Source: Sphingopyxis sp. PAMC25046
Lineage (GTDB): Bacteria; Pseudomonadota; Alphaproteobacteria; Sphingomonadales; Sphingomonadaceae
Length of the DNA: 64,000 bases
NCBI RefSeq assembly: GCF_004795895.1
Contig: NZ_CP039250.1
Location: 4,379,501-4,443,500, forward strand
Direction: 5' to 3'
Positions 19,446 to 27,749 of this stretch are shown in pieces. The position numbers and the translations under genes are program-made. How positions within the stretch are numbered: the first letter of the stretch is position 1; each line of letters begins with the position of its first letter. The notes beneath the pieces were generated by a model. The model made no database searches, was not told where the DNA came from, and was given only the letters and a program-made list of their open reading frames with translations.

Positions 19446-20551
19446 AACATCTGGTCCAGCGTCGCGAGACAGGCGTGGGCGAGCAGTTTCGATCGTTCGG
19501 GCGACCAGCCGCGTTCGGGGTCGGGCAGGTCGCGATTGTCCTTGAACGGCATTTCGAGCGTCATTGTGACGGCCCCGAAGCGTTCGGCGAGCTGCGTCGT
19601 CGACATCGACAGATTCGCCTTGCCCGGCGCCGATTGTTCATAGCCAAGGTCGACCTGGAAATCGGGCGTGTTCGCGGCGAGCGCCGCCTCGAACGCCTTA
19701 TATTTCTCGGTCTGCTCGCTCTTCAGCGACGGGATGCCTTCGAAACCCGCGAGGAAGACCGCGGGGATCGCCTCGTCGCCATGGACGTCCATCGCCCAGT
19801 CGACGCCGCTTTCGTCCATCGCATTGCGGACGGCGAGCACCTCGGGGCTGCGCTCGACGGTTGGATTGTCCCATTCGCGGTTGAGATTCACCCCGGCATA
19901 GTTGGTGCGCAGATGGCCGCGGCGCGAGCCGTCAGGGTTCATGTTCGGGACGATGTGGAAACGGCATTTGCCGAGCAGCGAGCGCGTGTGCGGGTCGGCC
20001 GTGTCGGTGAGCTTTTCGAGCGCGCCTTCCATCCACCATTCGGCCATCGATTCGCCCGGATGCTGGCGCGCATAAAGCCAGACCTGCGTGTCGCCGCTAC
20101 CCATTTCGAGGCAGTCGATCGGCTGGCCTTCGAGGCTGGTGCCGAGGCAGCGGTAGGTCACGCCCTCGCACTCGGCAACCGAGGCGATCAGGTCGTGGTG
20201 GCGTTCCATCGAGTAAGGCGCGAAATAGGCGATCCAGAGGAGCGGGCTTTCGGCGGTGTGCCGGATGGTCAGGGTGCCGGCATCATAGTTGGTTTCGAGG
20301 CGGAACCAGGTTTCGCGGTCGTAGCTCGCGCAGGCGGCATAGCCCGGCCAGCCGTCGGGGTAGGCCGATTCGGCCAGCCCGGCGATCGCGAATTCGAGCG
20401 CGTCGCCGACGCTGCACGCAACGCGAAAGTGGAACCACTGGAAAAAGTCCGATTCGCGATCCTTGCGAATCGAAAGGCGCGCCGACGTGCCGTCGACATT
20501 TTCCACGACGATATTGCCGCTGTCGAAAGCGGCGTTGATGCTGATGGTCAT
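19442..20551 (-). CDS. M14-family zinc carboxypeptidase, cytosolic carboxypeptidase-like
   Basis: The 369-residue protein has an N-terminal beta-sandwich (about 1-120) and an M14 catalytic domain. Zinc ligands are seen in [13 protein letters not shown] (His and Glu) and MDVHGDE (His), and the catalytic glutamate in MTLEMPF. This layout is that of the CCP/AGTPBP1-like subfamily (M14_6), whose bacterial roles are little known. The frame is open to 20971, but the ATG giving [12 protein letters not shown] overlaps the lipoprotein stop by 4 bp. No signal peptide is seen, so a cytosolic location is likely. Confidence 0.9.
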   Translation of the reverse strand: MTISINAAFDSGNIVVENVDGTSARLSIRKDRESDFFQWFHFRVACSVGDALEFAIAGLAESAYPDGWPGYAACASYDRETWFRLETNYDAGTLTIRHTAESPLLWIAYFAPYSMERHHDLIASVAECEGVTYRCLGTSLEGQPIDCLEMGSGDTQVWLYARQHPGESMAEWWMEGALEKLTDTADPHTRSLLGKCRFHIVPNMNPDGSRRGHLRTNYAGVNLNREWDNPTVERSPEVLAVRNAMDESGVDWAMDVHGDEAIPAVFLAGFEGIPSLKSEQTEKYKAFEAALAANTPDFQVDLGYEQSAPGKANLSMSTTQLAERFGAVTMTLEMPFKDNRDLPDPERGWSPERSKLLAHACLATLDQML

Positions 20552-21195
20552 TTGACGCTGATAGTGCGTCCCGATTCGCCGGGGAAGTCCTTGAATAGGG
20601 CTTCGGCCAATTTCGCCGCGGCGAGGCTGGGCTGGTTGGCCGGCGCCTTGACCGGAACCGCGGTCAGCGCGCGGCCTTCCCACAGCGCCTGCCCGGTGGC
20701 GGCATTGTCGATGCGGACGAACAGCTGGAGATCGGCCATCCGCTTCGGACCGCCGCCGAGATTGATGCCGATGCCGAGACCCACGCCCGAACCATAGCTG
20801 CCGGTCGAACCACCGACCCCGACCGATACGGGCGAGCGGCCGCCCTCGGGCAGCTGTTCGGCGCGGTCGAAGGATATGCGGACGAGGAGCGGCGCGCGTT
20901 CGCCCGATCCGGCGGGGACCAGCCCCTGCCGCTGGAGCTGCTGGTCGACCGCGGCGCGGTAGCTGTTCCATTCGAGCGAGGGCATCGCCGCGCCCGGGGG
21001 CCGTGTCCGGGGAGCATCGAACGTCCCCGGCGCATCGAGCGGGGCGGTCGCAATGGCGTAGCGCGTGCCCGGCGCCCAGCTTGGCGCCGCGTTGGTATGA
21101 AAGCGCGTGACTTCGACCGGTGGAACCGCGGTGGCACAGCCGCCGAGAGCGAGCGCCGCTGCGGCGAGCAGGGCGGCAGAAACATGACGCGTCAT
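20548..21195 (-). CDS. DUF4136-like lipoprotein
   Basis: The 215-residue product starts [20 protein letters not shown], a signal peptide with lipobox LGGC (Cys20). The mature part resembles DUF4136 proteins and has a glycine-rich stretch ([22 protein letters not shown]). The C-terminal part ([21 protein letters not shown]) is the conserved end of that family. It is the first gene of the lipoprotein-carboxypeptidase-GNAT operon. The function is unknown. Confidence 0.8.
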   Translation of the reverse strand: MTRHVSAALLAAAALALGGCATAVPPVEVTRFHTNAAPSWAPGTRYAIATAPLDAPGTFDAPRTRPPGAAMPSLEWNSYRAAVDQQLQRQGLVPAGSGERAPLLVRISFDRAEQLPEGGRSPVSVGVGGSTGSYGSGVGLGIGINLGGGPKRMADLQLFVRIDNAATGQALWEGRALTAVPVKAPANQPSLAAAKLAEALFKDFPGESGRTISVK

Positions 21196-21263
21196 ACCGG
21201 CATCATGCGCCAGTAAATATGGCTTGGCAATGAACGGGATGCCTGCGCATCCCGCCCGGACAA

Positions 21264-21941
21264 TCAACGATAGAAGATATGATTGTCGATCTGCGCGACG
21301 CGCGTCTTGCGCCAGCCGGGCGAGACGTAGCGCGCGTGGAAAAAGAGCGCGCCGGGGGCGTGGTTCTTCCAGCTGCCGTCGCGCGCGATCTGGGCGATCG
21401 CGACGGCGTTGTTCCACTGGGCGCCCTGGCGGATCGCCGGCATCCGGCCGCCGCGCACGAAGCTGAACTGGCTTTTCTGAAGGACGACGCCGCACAGGCT
21501 CTTGGGGAAGCGGCCCGACTGGGCGCGATTGATCACGACATGCGCGACCGCGAGCTGGCCGGGGAGCGATTCGCCGCGCGATTCGAAATAGACCGCGCCG
21601 GCGAGGCAGCGAAGTTCTGGATCGATTTCGGCCAGCTTGGGCGTCGCGGCGACGAGTTCGGACAGCGAAGCGGCGGTCACCGGCGCCGGGCTCGCCTCGG
21701 CTTCGGTTTCGGTCTCGATCGTTTTACCGTCTTCGACCGGAGTTTCGATTTCGGTCGGAAGATTCGCCTGTTCCTCGACCGCCGGCGCATCGGCGCCCGG
21801 GAGGATGATGGCGGGGATATTGGCGTCGGCGGCAAGATCGCTTGCGAAGCCCGGTTCCGCCAGAAGCAGCATGGAGGCGGCAGTCATGCCGACGGCAGCC
21901 ATGCCGGCCACGTTCAAAATGCGACTCATAGTGTCCGTCAA
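21264..21941 (-). CDS. SleB-like cell wall hydrolase (Hydrolase_2)
   Basis: The 225-residue protein has an N-terminal hydrophobic segment (about 8-34) for export and a Glu/Pro/Thr-rich linker. The C-terminal Hydrolase_2 domain shows CLAGAVYFESRGESLPGQLAVAHVVINR, with the presumed catalytic glutamate in YFESRGE, and ALFFHARYVSPGW. It probably cleaves peptidoglycan glycan strands. A second ATG 12 bases downstream (MSRILNVAG) is an equally good start. Confidence 0.88.
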   Translation of the reverse strand: MTDTMSRILNVAGMAAVGMTAASMLLLAEPGFASDLAADANIPAIILPGADAPAVEEQANLPTEIETPVEDGKTIETETEAEASPAPVTAASLSELVAATPKLAEIDPELRCLAGAVYFESRGESLPGQLAVAHVVINRAQSGRFPKSLCGVVLQKSQFSFVRGGRMPAIRQGAQWNNAVAIAQIARDGSWKNHAPGALFFHARYVSPGWRKTRVAQIDNHIFYR

Positions 21942-22123
21942 AAGGGCGGCCGATGAACCGAACCTCTCAAAACAGGCGGGGGACTATGGTCCAATATCGC
22001 CTGCGGTCATCGTCCGACTGCGTGTCCGAACCGTTTTACCGGAGCTTCGCCCAAGGCGATGCAACCCGCGGAACGACCTACGCGTTATCGAATGGGCGCC
22101 AGTTATTGTGCGCCGCAACAGAG

Positions 22124-22462
22124 TCAAGTTAACGCGGCCCACTCCGCGACGAGTCGTGGCGCATCTGCGATATCCAGTTCGATGATCCACAGATCGGGAT
22201 CGGCCCTTCGCCGCCGCTCCTGATAATTGGTGCGCGATTCACCATCTTTTGCGTCGGTCGGGCCGACATCCTCCCAGATATAGTGGCCGTCGGGGCCGAA
22301 GCGCCGTTCGAGCAGGGGGCCGGGCTCACCGCGATCGCTGCACTGGACGAGAATGATTCCCGACGTGTCGTCGCCCTTGGCGAGAATTGCGGCGAAACCC
22401 CCGGCGGCTTCGGCGCGGCGAATCAACAGGTCGACGAGAAAGCGGCTTTTGAGGCGAGTCAT
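22124..22462 (-). CDS. DUF1491 family protein
   Basis: The 112-residue protein is recognised as DUF1491, a family of small alphaproteobacterial proteins of unknown function. Characteristic parts are the N-terminal VDLLIRRAEAAGGFAAILAKGD, then GIILVQ and DLWIIELDIADA. It lies downstream of ptsN on the same strand, beyond two hairpins. Confidence 0.85.
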   Translation of the reverse strand: MTRLKSRFLVDLLIRRAEAAGGFAAILAKGDDTSGIILVQCSDRGEPGPLLERRFGPDGHYIWEDVGPTDAKDGESRTNYQERRRRADPDLWIIELDIADAPRLVAEWAALT

Positions 22463-22477
22463 GGGAATCTATTGTCT

Positions 22478-22496
22478 GTTTCGGCAAAGCCGAAAC
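22478..22496 (-). other. small hairpin before DUF1491 start
   Basis: A perfect 8-bp stem with a 3-base AAA loop on the plus strand (22478-22485 with 22489-22496) lies 15 bases upstream of the DUF1491 ATG. It is close enough to affect ribosome access, but this is inference. Confidence 0.5.
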
Positions 22497-22500
22497 GAGG

Positions 22501-22580
22501 CGGCACCGGCCCGCTCCCCCACCCGGCCTCCCATAGGATACTAAAGTAGGGAGGCCGGGTGGGGGAGCGGGCCGGTGCCG
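22501..22580. repeat. 80-bp inverted repeat with perfect 32-bp arms
   Basis: The arms 22501-22532 and 22549-22580 are exact reverse complements around a 16-base loop. The stem is almost entirely G and C. It lies between the ptsN stop and the DUF1491 start and could terminate or stabilise ptsN mRNA. Its perfect arms also fit a recently inserted hairpin element. No flanking target duplication was identified. Confidence 0.85.
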
Positions 22581-22601
22581 AATCCACGTTAGTGAATCAA
22601 C

Positions 22602-23066
22602 CTACGCCGCGTCACGCGTTTCGGTGTCGGCGAGCAGCGCGTAGAGCGCCTCGTCATTCTTTGCACCGCGCAGCCGGTCGGCGATCGCCTCGTTGCGTAG
22701 CATCCGCGACACGCCCGCGAGCGCTTTCAGATGGTCGGCCCCGGCGTCGAGCGGCGAGAGCAGGACGAAAAGCAGGTCGACCGGAAGCCCGTCGACCGCG
22801 TTGAAATCGATCGGCCTCGCCAGTTGCAGGAAAAGGCCGCGCACGCCGCCGAGGTCGGCCATCTTGGCATGCGGCAGCGCGATCCCGCGTCCGAAACCCG
22901 TCGAACCCAGACGCTCGCGTTCGAGCAAAGCCTCGCTGACTTCGCCGGCGTCGAGGCCGAGCGAACGGCTGGCGAGATCGCCGACGAAGGGGAAAAGTGC
23001 CTTTTTCGAATCGAGCTGAACATGCGCGCGCACGGTCGCCGGATAGAGAAGGGAAGAAAGATTCAT
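22602..23066 (-). CDS. ptsN: nitrogen PTS EIIA protein
   Basis: EIIANtr is the terminal phospho-acceptor of the PTSNtr chain, which signals nitrogen and potassium status. The 154-residue protein shows ERLGSTGFGRGIALPHAKM, in which His66 is the phosphorylation site, and LFVLLSPLDAGADHLKALA. The frame opens further upstream, but MNLSSLLYPATVRAHV matches family starts. It follows hpf, the usual neighbour. Confidence 0.93.
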   Translation of the reverse strand: MNLSSLLYPATVRAHVQLDSKKALFPFVGDLASRSLGLDAGEVSEALLERERLGSTGFGRGIALPHAKMADLGGVRGLFLQLARPIDFNAVDGLPVDLLFVLLSPLDAGADHLKALAGVSRMLRNEAIADRLRGAKNDEALYALLADTETRDAA

Positions 23067-23214
23067 CGTCTGGCCAAATCTTGTTAAACGCCGGCCGCCG
23101 CCAGGAACTTGGCTGGCAAGCGGTCGCGGATCTGTCGTGGCAGGCCCCCCGCCATCCCGGCTTCGGGCATCGTTGGGCGCGGCCCTTAAGCCGGATGGCG
23201 GAGAAAATCCAGCC

Positions 23215-23787
23215 CTATCGTGGTTCAACCCAGCCGATCGTCCCGTCGTCGCGGCGATAGACCATATTATGCGTGCCCGTCTTGCTGTTGACGAAGAGCA
23301 GCGCGTTGGTGTTGCGAAGGTCGAGCATCATCACCGCGTCGGACACGCTGCTGCTGGGAATGTCGACGCGCGTTTCGGCGATGATCGCGGGCGCGTCGCC
23401 CGCATCCTCTTCGCTGCCGGCGTCGAACACGGTGTAGGCCGCATTATCCTCGATTTCGTCGATCGTCGGCGACGGCGCCGCGACGCCGTTATTATGATCC
23501 TTCAACCGCCGCATATAACGCCTGAGCTGCTTTTCGATGCGTTCGGCTGCCCCCTCGAACGCGACATGCGCGTCCTGCGCCTGGCCGTGCCCCTTGAGCA
23601 CGAGGCCCTGCATCACATGCGCGACGATGTCGCATTGAAAACTGTCGTGCGGACCTTTCCCGAAGGTCGCGTGCGCCCCGATCGCGCGCGAGAAATATTT
23701 GTCGGCAATCGCGTTCATCCGGTCCGACACATGCGCCTGGAGCGCTTCGCCGGTTTCGATCTGGTGGCCAGAGACGCGGATTTCCAT
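23215..23787 (-). CDS. hpf: ribosome hibernation promoting factor, long form
   Basis: Long HPF inactivates ribosomes as 100S dimers in stationary phase. The 190-residue protein has the N-terminal S30AE domain (MEIRVSGHQIETGEALQAH) and a C-terminal dimerisation domain (SDAVMMLDLRNTNALLFVN and YRRDDGTIGWVEP). A much longer in-frame extension to 24456 is an artefact running over dnaQ. It lies between dnaQ and ptsN. Confidence 0.94.
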   Translation of the reverse strand: MEIRVSGHQIETGEALQAHVSDRMNAIADKYFSRAIGAHATFGKGPHDSFQCDIVAHVMQGLVLKGHGQAQDAHVAFEGAAERIEKQLRRYMRRLKDHNNGVAAPSPTIDEIEDNAAYTVFDAGSEEDAGDAPAIIAETRVDIPSSSVSDAVMMLDLRNTNALLFVNSKTGTHNMVYRRDDGTIGWVEPR

Positions 23788-23831
23788 TTTTCTTCTCCTT
23801 CTTGGCCGGTGCGACGACAATGGGAGAGTCG

Positions 23832-24530
23832 TTACACCGTATCGAGCCACAGCGGCTGGTTCAGCCCTGCGACAAATTCGGCGTGCCGCGCGAGTTCGGC
23901 GGCCGACGCCATATGGGGACGGGGTTCGCGAAAGGGACGGTCGGGACCGCGCGACGCGGCGGGCGCCGCCACATCGAGCGACACCGATACAGCGGCCGAC
24001 GCGAGGCCGAGGCCGATCTGCCGTCCGCCCGTCATTTCGATATAGAGATGCGCGAGCAGTTCGGCGTCGAGCAGCGCGCCATGCTTGACGCGGTGGCTGC
24101 GATCGATGCCGTAACGCGTGCAGAGCGCATCGAGGCTGTGCTTCGCGCCCGGATGGAGTTTGCGCGCCATCTGCACGGTGCAGCACATGCGCGCCATGTC
24201 GAGCGCGGGGCGGCCGGCGCGGGCGAGTTCGGCGTTGACGAAGCCGAAGTCGAAGGCGGCATTGTGCGCGACCAGCGGCGCGTCGCCCAGAAATTCGATC
24301 AGTTCGTCGACGCGCGTCGCGAACAGCGGCTTGTCCGAGAGGAACTGGATCGAGAGCCCGTGCACCGCTTCGGCGGCGGCGGGCATATCGCGCTCGGGAT
24401 TGAAATAGGCGTGAAAGGTGACGCCGGTTTCGCGGCGGTCGACCAACTCGACACATCCGATTTCGACCAGCCTGTCCCCGCTTCTGGGATCGAAACCCGT
24501 GGTTTCGGTATCGAAAATAATCTCGCGCAT
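23832..24530 (-). CDS. dnaQ: DNA polymerase III epsilon subunit (3'-5' proofreading exonuclease)
   Basis: DnaQ proofreads during replication. The 232-residue protein has ExoI IIFDTETTGFDP with the metal-binding Asp and Glu, ExoII LVAHNAAFDFGFVN and ExoIII HGALLDAELLAHLY. The C-terminal tail would bind the alpha subunit. It lies just after coaE (19-bp gap), as in other alphaproteobacterial origin regions. Confidence 0.95.
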   Translation of the reverse strand: MREIIFDTETTGFDPRSGDRLVEIGCVELVDRRETGVTFHAYFNPERDMPAAAEAVHGLSIQFLSDKPLFATRVDELIEFLGDAPLVAHNAAFDFGFVNAELARAGRPALDMARMCCTVQMARKLHPGAKHSLDALCTRYGIDRSHRVKHGALLDAELLAHLYIEMTGGRQIGLGLASAAVSVSLDVAAPAASRGPDRPFREPRPHMASAAELARHAEFVAGLNQPLWLDTV

Positions 24531-24549
24531 CGAATGGATAATCTGGACC

Positions 24550-25173
24550 CTATCGGGCGTGGAAACAAGAGGTGATGAAACGAATTTGGCGGTGCGTCTC
24601 GCTTTTGGGGCGGCCCGTTTCGATGATGAAATCGGCGCGCGACCGCTTGACCCGGTCGGGAACCTGAAGGCGGCGAATCGCCTTCAGTTTCGCCGCCGTC
24701 ATGCCGGGGCGCCGCATTACGCGCTTGCGCTGTATCCACGCGGGCGCCGAAACGACCGCGATCGCGCCGACCTTGCGCCAGCCACCCTTTTCGAAGAGCA
24801 AGGGAATGTCGAGCACGACGAAATCGCGCGCCCGGTGGCGGGCGAGGAAGCGTTTCTGGGCCTTGCCGACCGCCGGATGGACGATCGCTTCGAGCGCAGC
24901 GAGTTCATGGGTGTTGCCGAGCACGCGCGCGCCGAGTTTCTGGCGGTCGACGCCGTTCGGGCCGGTGGTGCCGGGAAAGCGTGCCTCGATCGCGGCAACG
25001 AGCGCGCCGCCGGGACCTTGCAGCCGGTGCACCTCGGCATCGGCGTCGAACACAGGAACGCCTTCGCGTTCGAACATCGTCGCCGCGGTCGACTTGCCCA
25101 TGCCGATCGAGCCGGTGAGTCCGAGGATGAAAGGTCGGCGCAGCCGCGAGCCGGGGCGCGGGCGGTAGATCAT
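24550..25173 (-). CDS. coaE: dephospho-CoA kinase
   Basis: CoaE phosphorylates dephospho-CoA, the last step of coenzyme A synthesis. The 207-residue protein has the P-loop GLTGSIGMGKST and the CoaE segments VFDADAEVHRL and VLDIPLLFEKGG. The N-terminus is about 14 residues longer than usual (MIYRPRPGSRLRRP). It starts 7 bp after the aroE stop. Confidence 0.93.
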   Translation of the reverse strand: MIYRPRPGSRLRRPFILGLTGSIGMGKSTAATMFEREGVPVFDADAEVHRLQGPGGALVAAIEARFPGTTGPNGVDRQKLGARVLGNTHELAALEAIVHPAVGKAQKRFLARHRARDFVVLDIPLLFEKGGWRKVGAIAVVSAPAWIQRKRVMRRPGMTAAKLKAIRRLQVPDRVKRSRADFIIETGRPKSETHRQIRFITSCFHAR

Positions 25174-25180
25174 CTCATAA

Positions 25181-25999
25181 TTATCCGGCCACCAGCAGCG
25201 CGCGCAATTCCTCGTCGCGGCCCTCGGGCGGGGACGCGCCGAAGAAGAGTTCAAAGGCGAGCGCAGCCTGACCGATGAGCATGTCGAGCCCGTCGACGGT
25301 GTCGAGCCCGTGCGCCGCCGCGGCTTTGAGAAGCCCGGTGTGGAGCGGCGAATAGACAAGGTCGTAGACGATCGCGTCGGCAGGAAGCGGCGACAGGTCG
25401 AGATCGAGCGGCGGCTGGCCCGCCATGCCGAGGCTGCTCGAATTGACGAGCAGCGACACAGGCGGCAGCGGCGCGTCGAGCGCCACGACATCGCCCTTGA
25501 GGCCGAAGGTCGCGAGCAGGCCCATCGCCTTTAACGGGCTGCGATTGAGGATCGTCACCGGGCCGACATTGGCGCGGGCAAGCGCGAACAGCACCGCGCG
25601 CGCCGCCCCGCCGGCACCGACCACCGCGACGGGCGCGCCTTCGAGATCGAGTTCGGCGAGCGGCGAATAAAAGCCCGCGGCATCGGTATTGGTGCCGATC
25701 AGCGACCCGTCGGGCTGGCGCACGACGGTGTTCATCGCGCCGATCGTGCCGCGAATGTCGCCGGGGTCGTCGACGAGATCCATCACCGCGCCCTTGTGCG
25801 GCATCGTGACGTTGCAGCCGCGCCAGTCGGGATCGGCGCGGCGGTTCTCGATATAGGCGCCAAGCTCGTCGGGTTTCACATGCGCGCGGCGGTAGTCGCC
25901 CGGAATATCCAGTGCGTCGAGCCAGAAGCCGTGGATCAGCGGCGATTTCGACTGGGCGATCGGATCGCCAATGACTTCGGCGTAAGGAATATTGCTCAT
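25181..25999 (-). CDS. aroE: shikimate dehydrogenase
   Basis: AroE reduces 3-dehydroshikimate with NADPH in aromatic amino acid synthesis. The 272 residues include the substrate-binding IAQSKSPLIHGFW, the catalytic lysine in NVTMPHKGAV, the NADP motif VGAGGAARAVLFAL and NRSPLKA. The ATG (MSNIPYAEV) overlaps the maf stop by 4 bp. Confidence 0.96.
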   Translation of the reverse strand: MSNIPYAEVIGDPIAQSKSPLIHGFWLDALDIPGDYRRAHVKPDELGAYIENRRADPDWRGCNVTMPHKGAVMDLVDDPGDIRGTIGAMNTVVRQPDGSLIGTNTDAAGFYSPLAELDLEGAPVAVVGAGGAARAVLFALARANVGPVTILNRSPLKAMGLLATFGLKGDVVALDAPLPPVSLLVNSSSLGMAGQPPLDLDLSPLPADAIVYDLVYSPLHTGLLKAAAAHGLDTVDGLDMLIGQAALAFELFFGASPPEGRDEELRALLVAG

Positions 26000-26592
26000 G
26001 ACGGGGCGAGCCCGGTGGCGCGGAGCCACGCCAGCAAAGGAAGCATCGGTATGCCGGTGATGGTCCAGGGGTCGCCTTCGACCCGGTCGAACAATTGCAC
26101 GCCCGCTCCCTCGATTTCGTAACAGCCGACGGTCCAGCGGATGCTGTCCCAGTTTTGCGCGACATAGTCGGCGATGAAGGCGTCCGACAAGGGGCGCATC
26201 CAGAGCTTCGCCTCACCGATCGCACGCCAGATGGGCGCGCCGTCGCGCGCGGCAACTGCGGCACTGAACAGGCGGTGCCGCGTGCCCGCCATACAGCGGA
26301 GATGATCGGCGGCCTCTTCGGGGCTTTCGGGTTTCGCGAGCATCGCGCCATCGTCGAGCGCAAGCGTCGAATCGGCGCCGATCACGGTCACGCCGGGCAG
26401 GCGGGACGAGATTTTGACCGCCTTCGCCTCGGCGAGCGCGTCGGCGATGTTGCGCGGCGTCTGCCCGGCGGCGAGCAGCGATGCGGTCAGCGCCTCCTCG
26501 TCGACATGCGCCGCACTGGTTTCGAAGGTCAGTCCGGCGGCGCGGAGCATCGCGGCGCGGCCGCTGCTTTGCGAGGCGAGGAGCAGGCTCAT
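25996..26592 (-). CDS. maf: Maf family nucleoside triphosphate pyrophosphatase
   Basis: Maf proteins hydrolyse non-canonical or modified NTPs and influence septum formation. The 198 residues begin MSLLLASQSSGRAAML, the LASxSxxR motif, and contain VIGADSTLALDDG with the metal-binding aspartate. It starts inside the stop of the upstream regulator gene and ends over the aroE start. Confidence 0.93.
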   Translation of the reverse strand: MSLLLASQSSGRAAMLRAAGLTFETSAAHVDEEALTASLLAAGQTPRNIADALAEAKAVKISSRLPGVTVIGADSTLALDDGAMLAKPESPEEAADHLRCMAGTRHRLFSAAVAARDGAPIWRAIGEAKLWMRPLSDAFIADYVAQNWDSIRWTVGCYEIEGAGVQLFDRVEGDPWTITGIPMLPLLAWLRATGLAPS

Positions 26593-27401
26593 GCGTCTGT
26601 CCGATCTTCGACGAGCTTGATCACCGCGGCGGCGGTTTCCTCGATCGAGCGGCGCGTCACATCGATCACCGGCCAGCCATTGTCGGCGAACATCCGCCGC
26701 GCATAGGCGAGTTCGGCCTTGACGCGTTCGTCGTCGACATAGGAGGTTTCGGGCGCTTGATTCAGCGATAGCAGCCGGTTGCGGCGCACCTGGACGAGCC
26801 GGTCGAGCCCGGTCGTCAGCCCGACGATCATCGGGCGTTTCAAGTTGAACAGCGCGTTCGGCGGCGGCGATTCGGGAACGATCGGGATATTCGCGGTCTT
26901 GAAACCACGGTTGGCGAGATAGATGCTCGTCGGCGTTTTCGACGTGCGCGACACGCCCGCGAGGACGATGTCGGCCTGCTCCCAATTTTCCCAGCCGATG
27001 CCGTCGTCGTGTGCGACGGTAAATTGAATCGCTTCGACGCGCGCGAAATAGGCGGCATCGAGGACATGCTGGCGGCCCGGGCGCGCCTTCGCTTCCTGCC
27101 CGAGCATCCGCGACAGCGCGTCGGTTACCGCGTCGAGCGCAGCGACGGTCGGAAGACCCTGCGCCCCCGCGCGGCGTTCGAGACTGGCGCGCAGTTCGCC
27201 ATTGACGAGGGTGAAGAGGATCATTCCGGGGCTAGCCTGCACTTCGGCCATGATTCGGTCGAGATGCGATTCCGACCGCACCATCGGCCAGAAATGGCGC
27301 ACCACCTCGACATCGTCGAACTGCGCGATCGCCGCCTTGGCGATATTTTCGAGCGTCTCGCCCGTGGAATCGGATATGAGGTGAAGATGAAGCCGGCCCA
27401 T
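26589..27401 (-). CDS. ppsR: PEP synthase (pyruvate, water dikinase) regulatory protein, DUF299
   Basis: The family is a bifunctional ADP-dependent kinase and phosphorylase that controls PEP synthase or pyruvate phosphate dikinase. The 270-residue protein starts MGRLHLHLISDSTGETLENI and contains the P-loop-like GVSRTSKTPTSIYLAN. It directly borders the origin region. The DUF299 gene beside hemE is the recognised neighbourhood of alphaproteobacterial origins (the RP001-hemE pair of Rickettsia and Caulobacter). Whether the partner here is PpsA or PpdK is unknown. Confidence 0.92.
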   Translation of the reverse strand: MGRLHLHLISDSTGETLENIAKAAIAQFDDVEVVRHFWPMVRSESHLDRIMAEVQASPGMILFTLVNGELRASLERRAGAQGLPTVAALDAVTDALSRMLGQEAKARPGRQHVLDAAYFARVEAIQFTVAHDDGIGWENWEQADIVLAGVSRTSKTPTSIYLANRGFKTANIPIVPESPPPNALFNLKRPMIVGLTTGLDRLVQVRRNRLLSLNQAPETSYVDDERVKAELAYARRMFADNGWPVIDVTRRSIEETAAAVIKLVEDRTDA

Positions 27402-27471
27402 CGCGCCACCATGGCGGGAATCCGCGAAAAAAGGCAATGCCGGATCACACGCGCGATGACGAAAAGCACCC

Positions 27472-27480
27472 TGTGGATAA
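27472..27480 (-). promoter_or_regulatory. DnaA box 1
   Basis: TGTGGATAA is the exact reverse complement of the consensus TTATCCACA. It lies 73 bp before the pair of forward boxes. Confidence 0.85.
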
Positions 27481-27552
27481 ATTTGGCAAAAGCCCCGGGA
27501 TGATTTCGGCAGGGGGGATTCATCCCCGACCGTGTCGATTCCGCTCCACCGC

Positions 27553-27561
27553 TTATCCACA
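27553..27561 (+). promoter_or_regulatory. DnaA box 2
   Basis: Perfect TTATCCACA, spaced exactly 20 bp start-to-start from box 3, so both lie on nearly the same helix face. Confidence 0.85.
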
Positions 27562-27572
27562 CGGGACGAATC

Positions 27573-27581
27573 TTATCCACA
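27573..27581 (+). promoter_or_regulatory. DnaA box 3
   Basis: Perfect TTATCCACA in the same orientation as box 2, preceded immediately by a GAATC methylation site (27568-27572). Confidence 0.85.
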
Positions 27582-27749
27582 GGCTGTGAATTAGGGGAAC
27601 AACGCGAGGCGACTCCGTAACCACAACTGCGATGCATGGAGTCAAGCTGTTGGCAAAAAGGACGCCCCGGCCTAAAGCCGCCTTGTCCGCCGACCTACAA
27701 ACCACCACAATCATATCTAAAACTATATGAAGAGAGAAAGAGGGGCCGC

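Larger units (their letters stand above)
27402..27749. other. probable chromosomal replication origin (oriC)
   Basis: This 348-bp gap between ppsR and hemE holds three perfect DnaA boxes (27472-27480, 27553-27561, 27573-27581). It also has a weaker GTAACCACA near 27617-27625, six GANTC sites, and an AT-rich stretch at about 27700-27740 that could be the unwinding element. The position next to hemE is that of the Caulobacter and Rickettsia origins, and parABS lies 7-11 kb away. No replication evidence can be read from sequence alone. Confidence 0.85.

Noticed and set aside
22101..22127. TTGACT with an AT-containing -10-like stretch upstream of the SleB-like gene
   Set aside because: No -10 hexamer at acceptable spacing matches well, and it would leave a leader of about 150 bases.
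23215..24456. 413-residue version of the HPF gene
   Set aside because: The added N-terminal part runs over dnaQ in another frame. The ATG giving MEIRVSGHQIETG matches HPF proteins.
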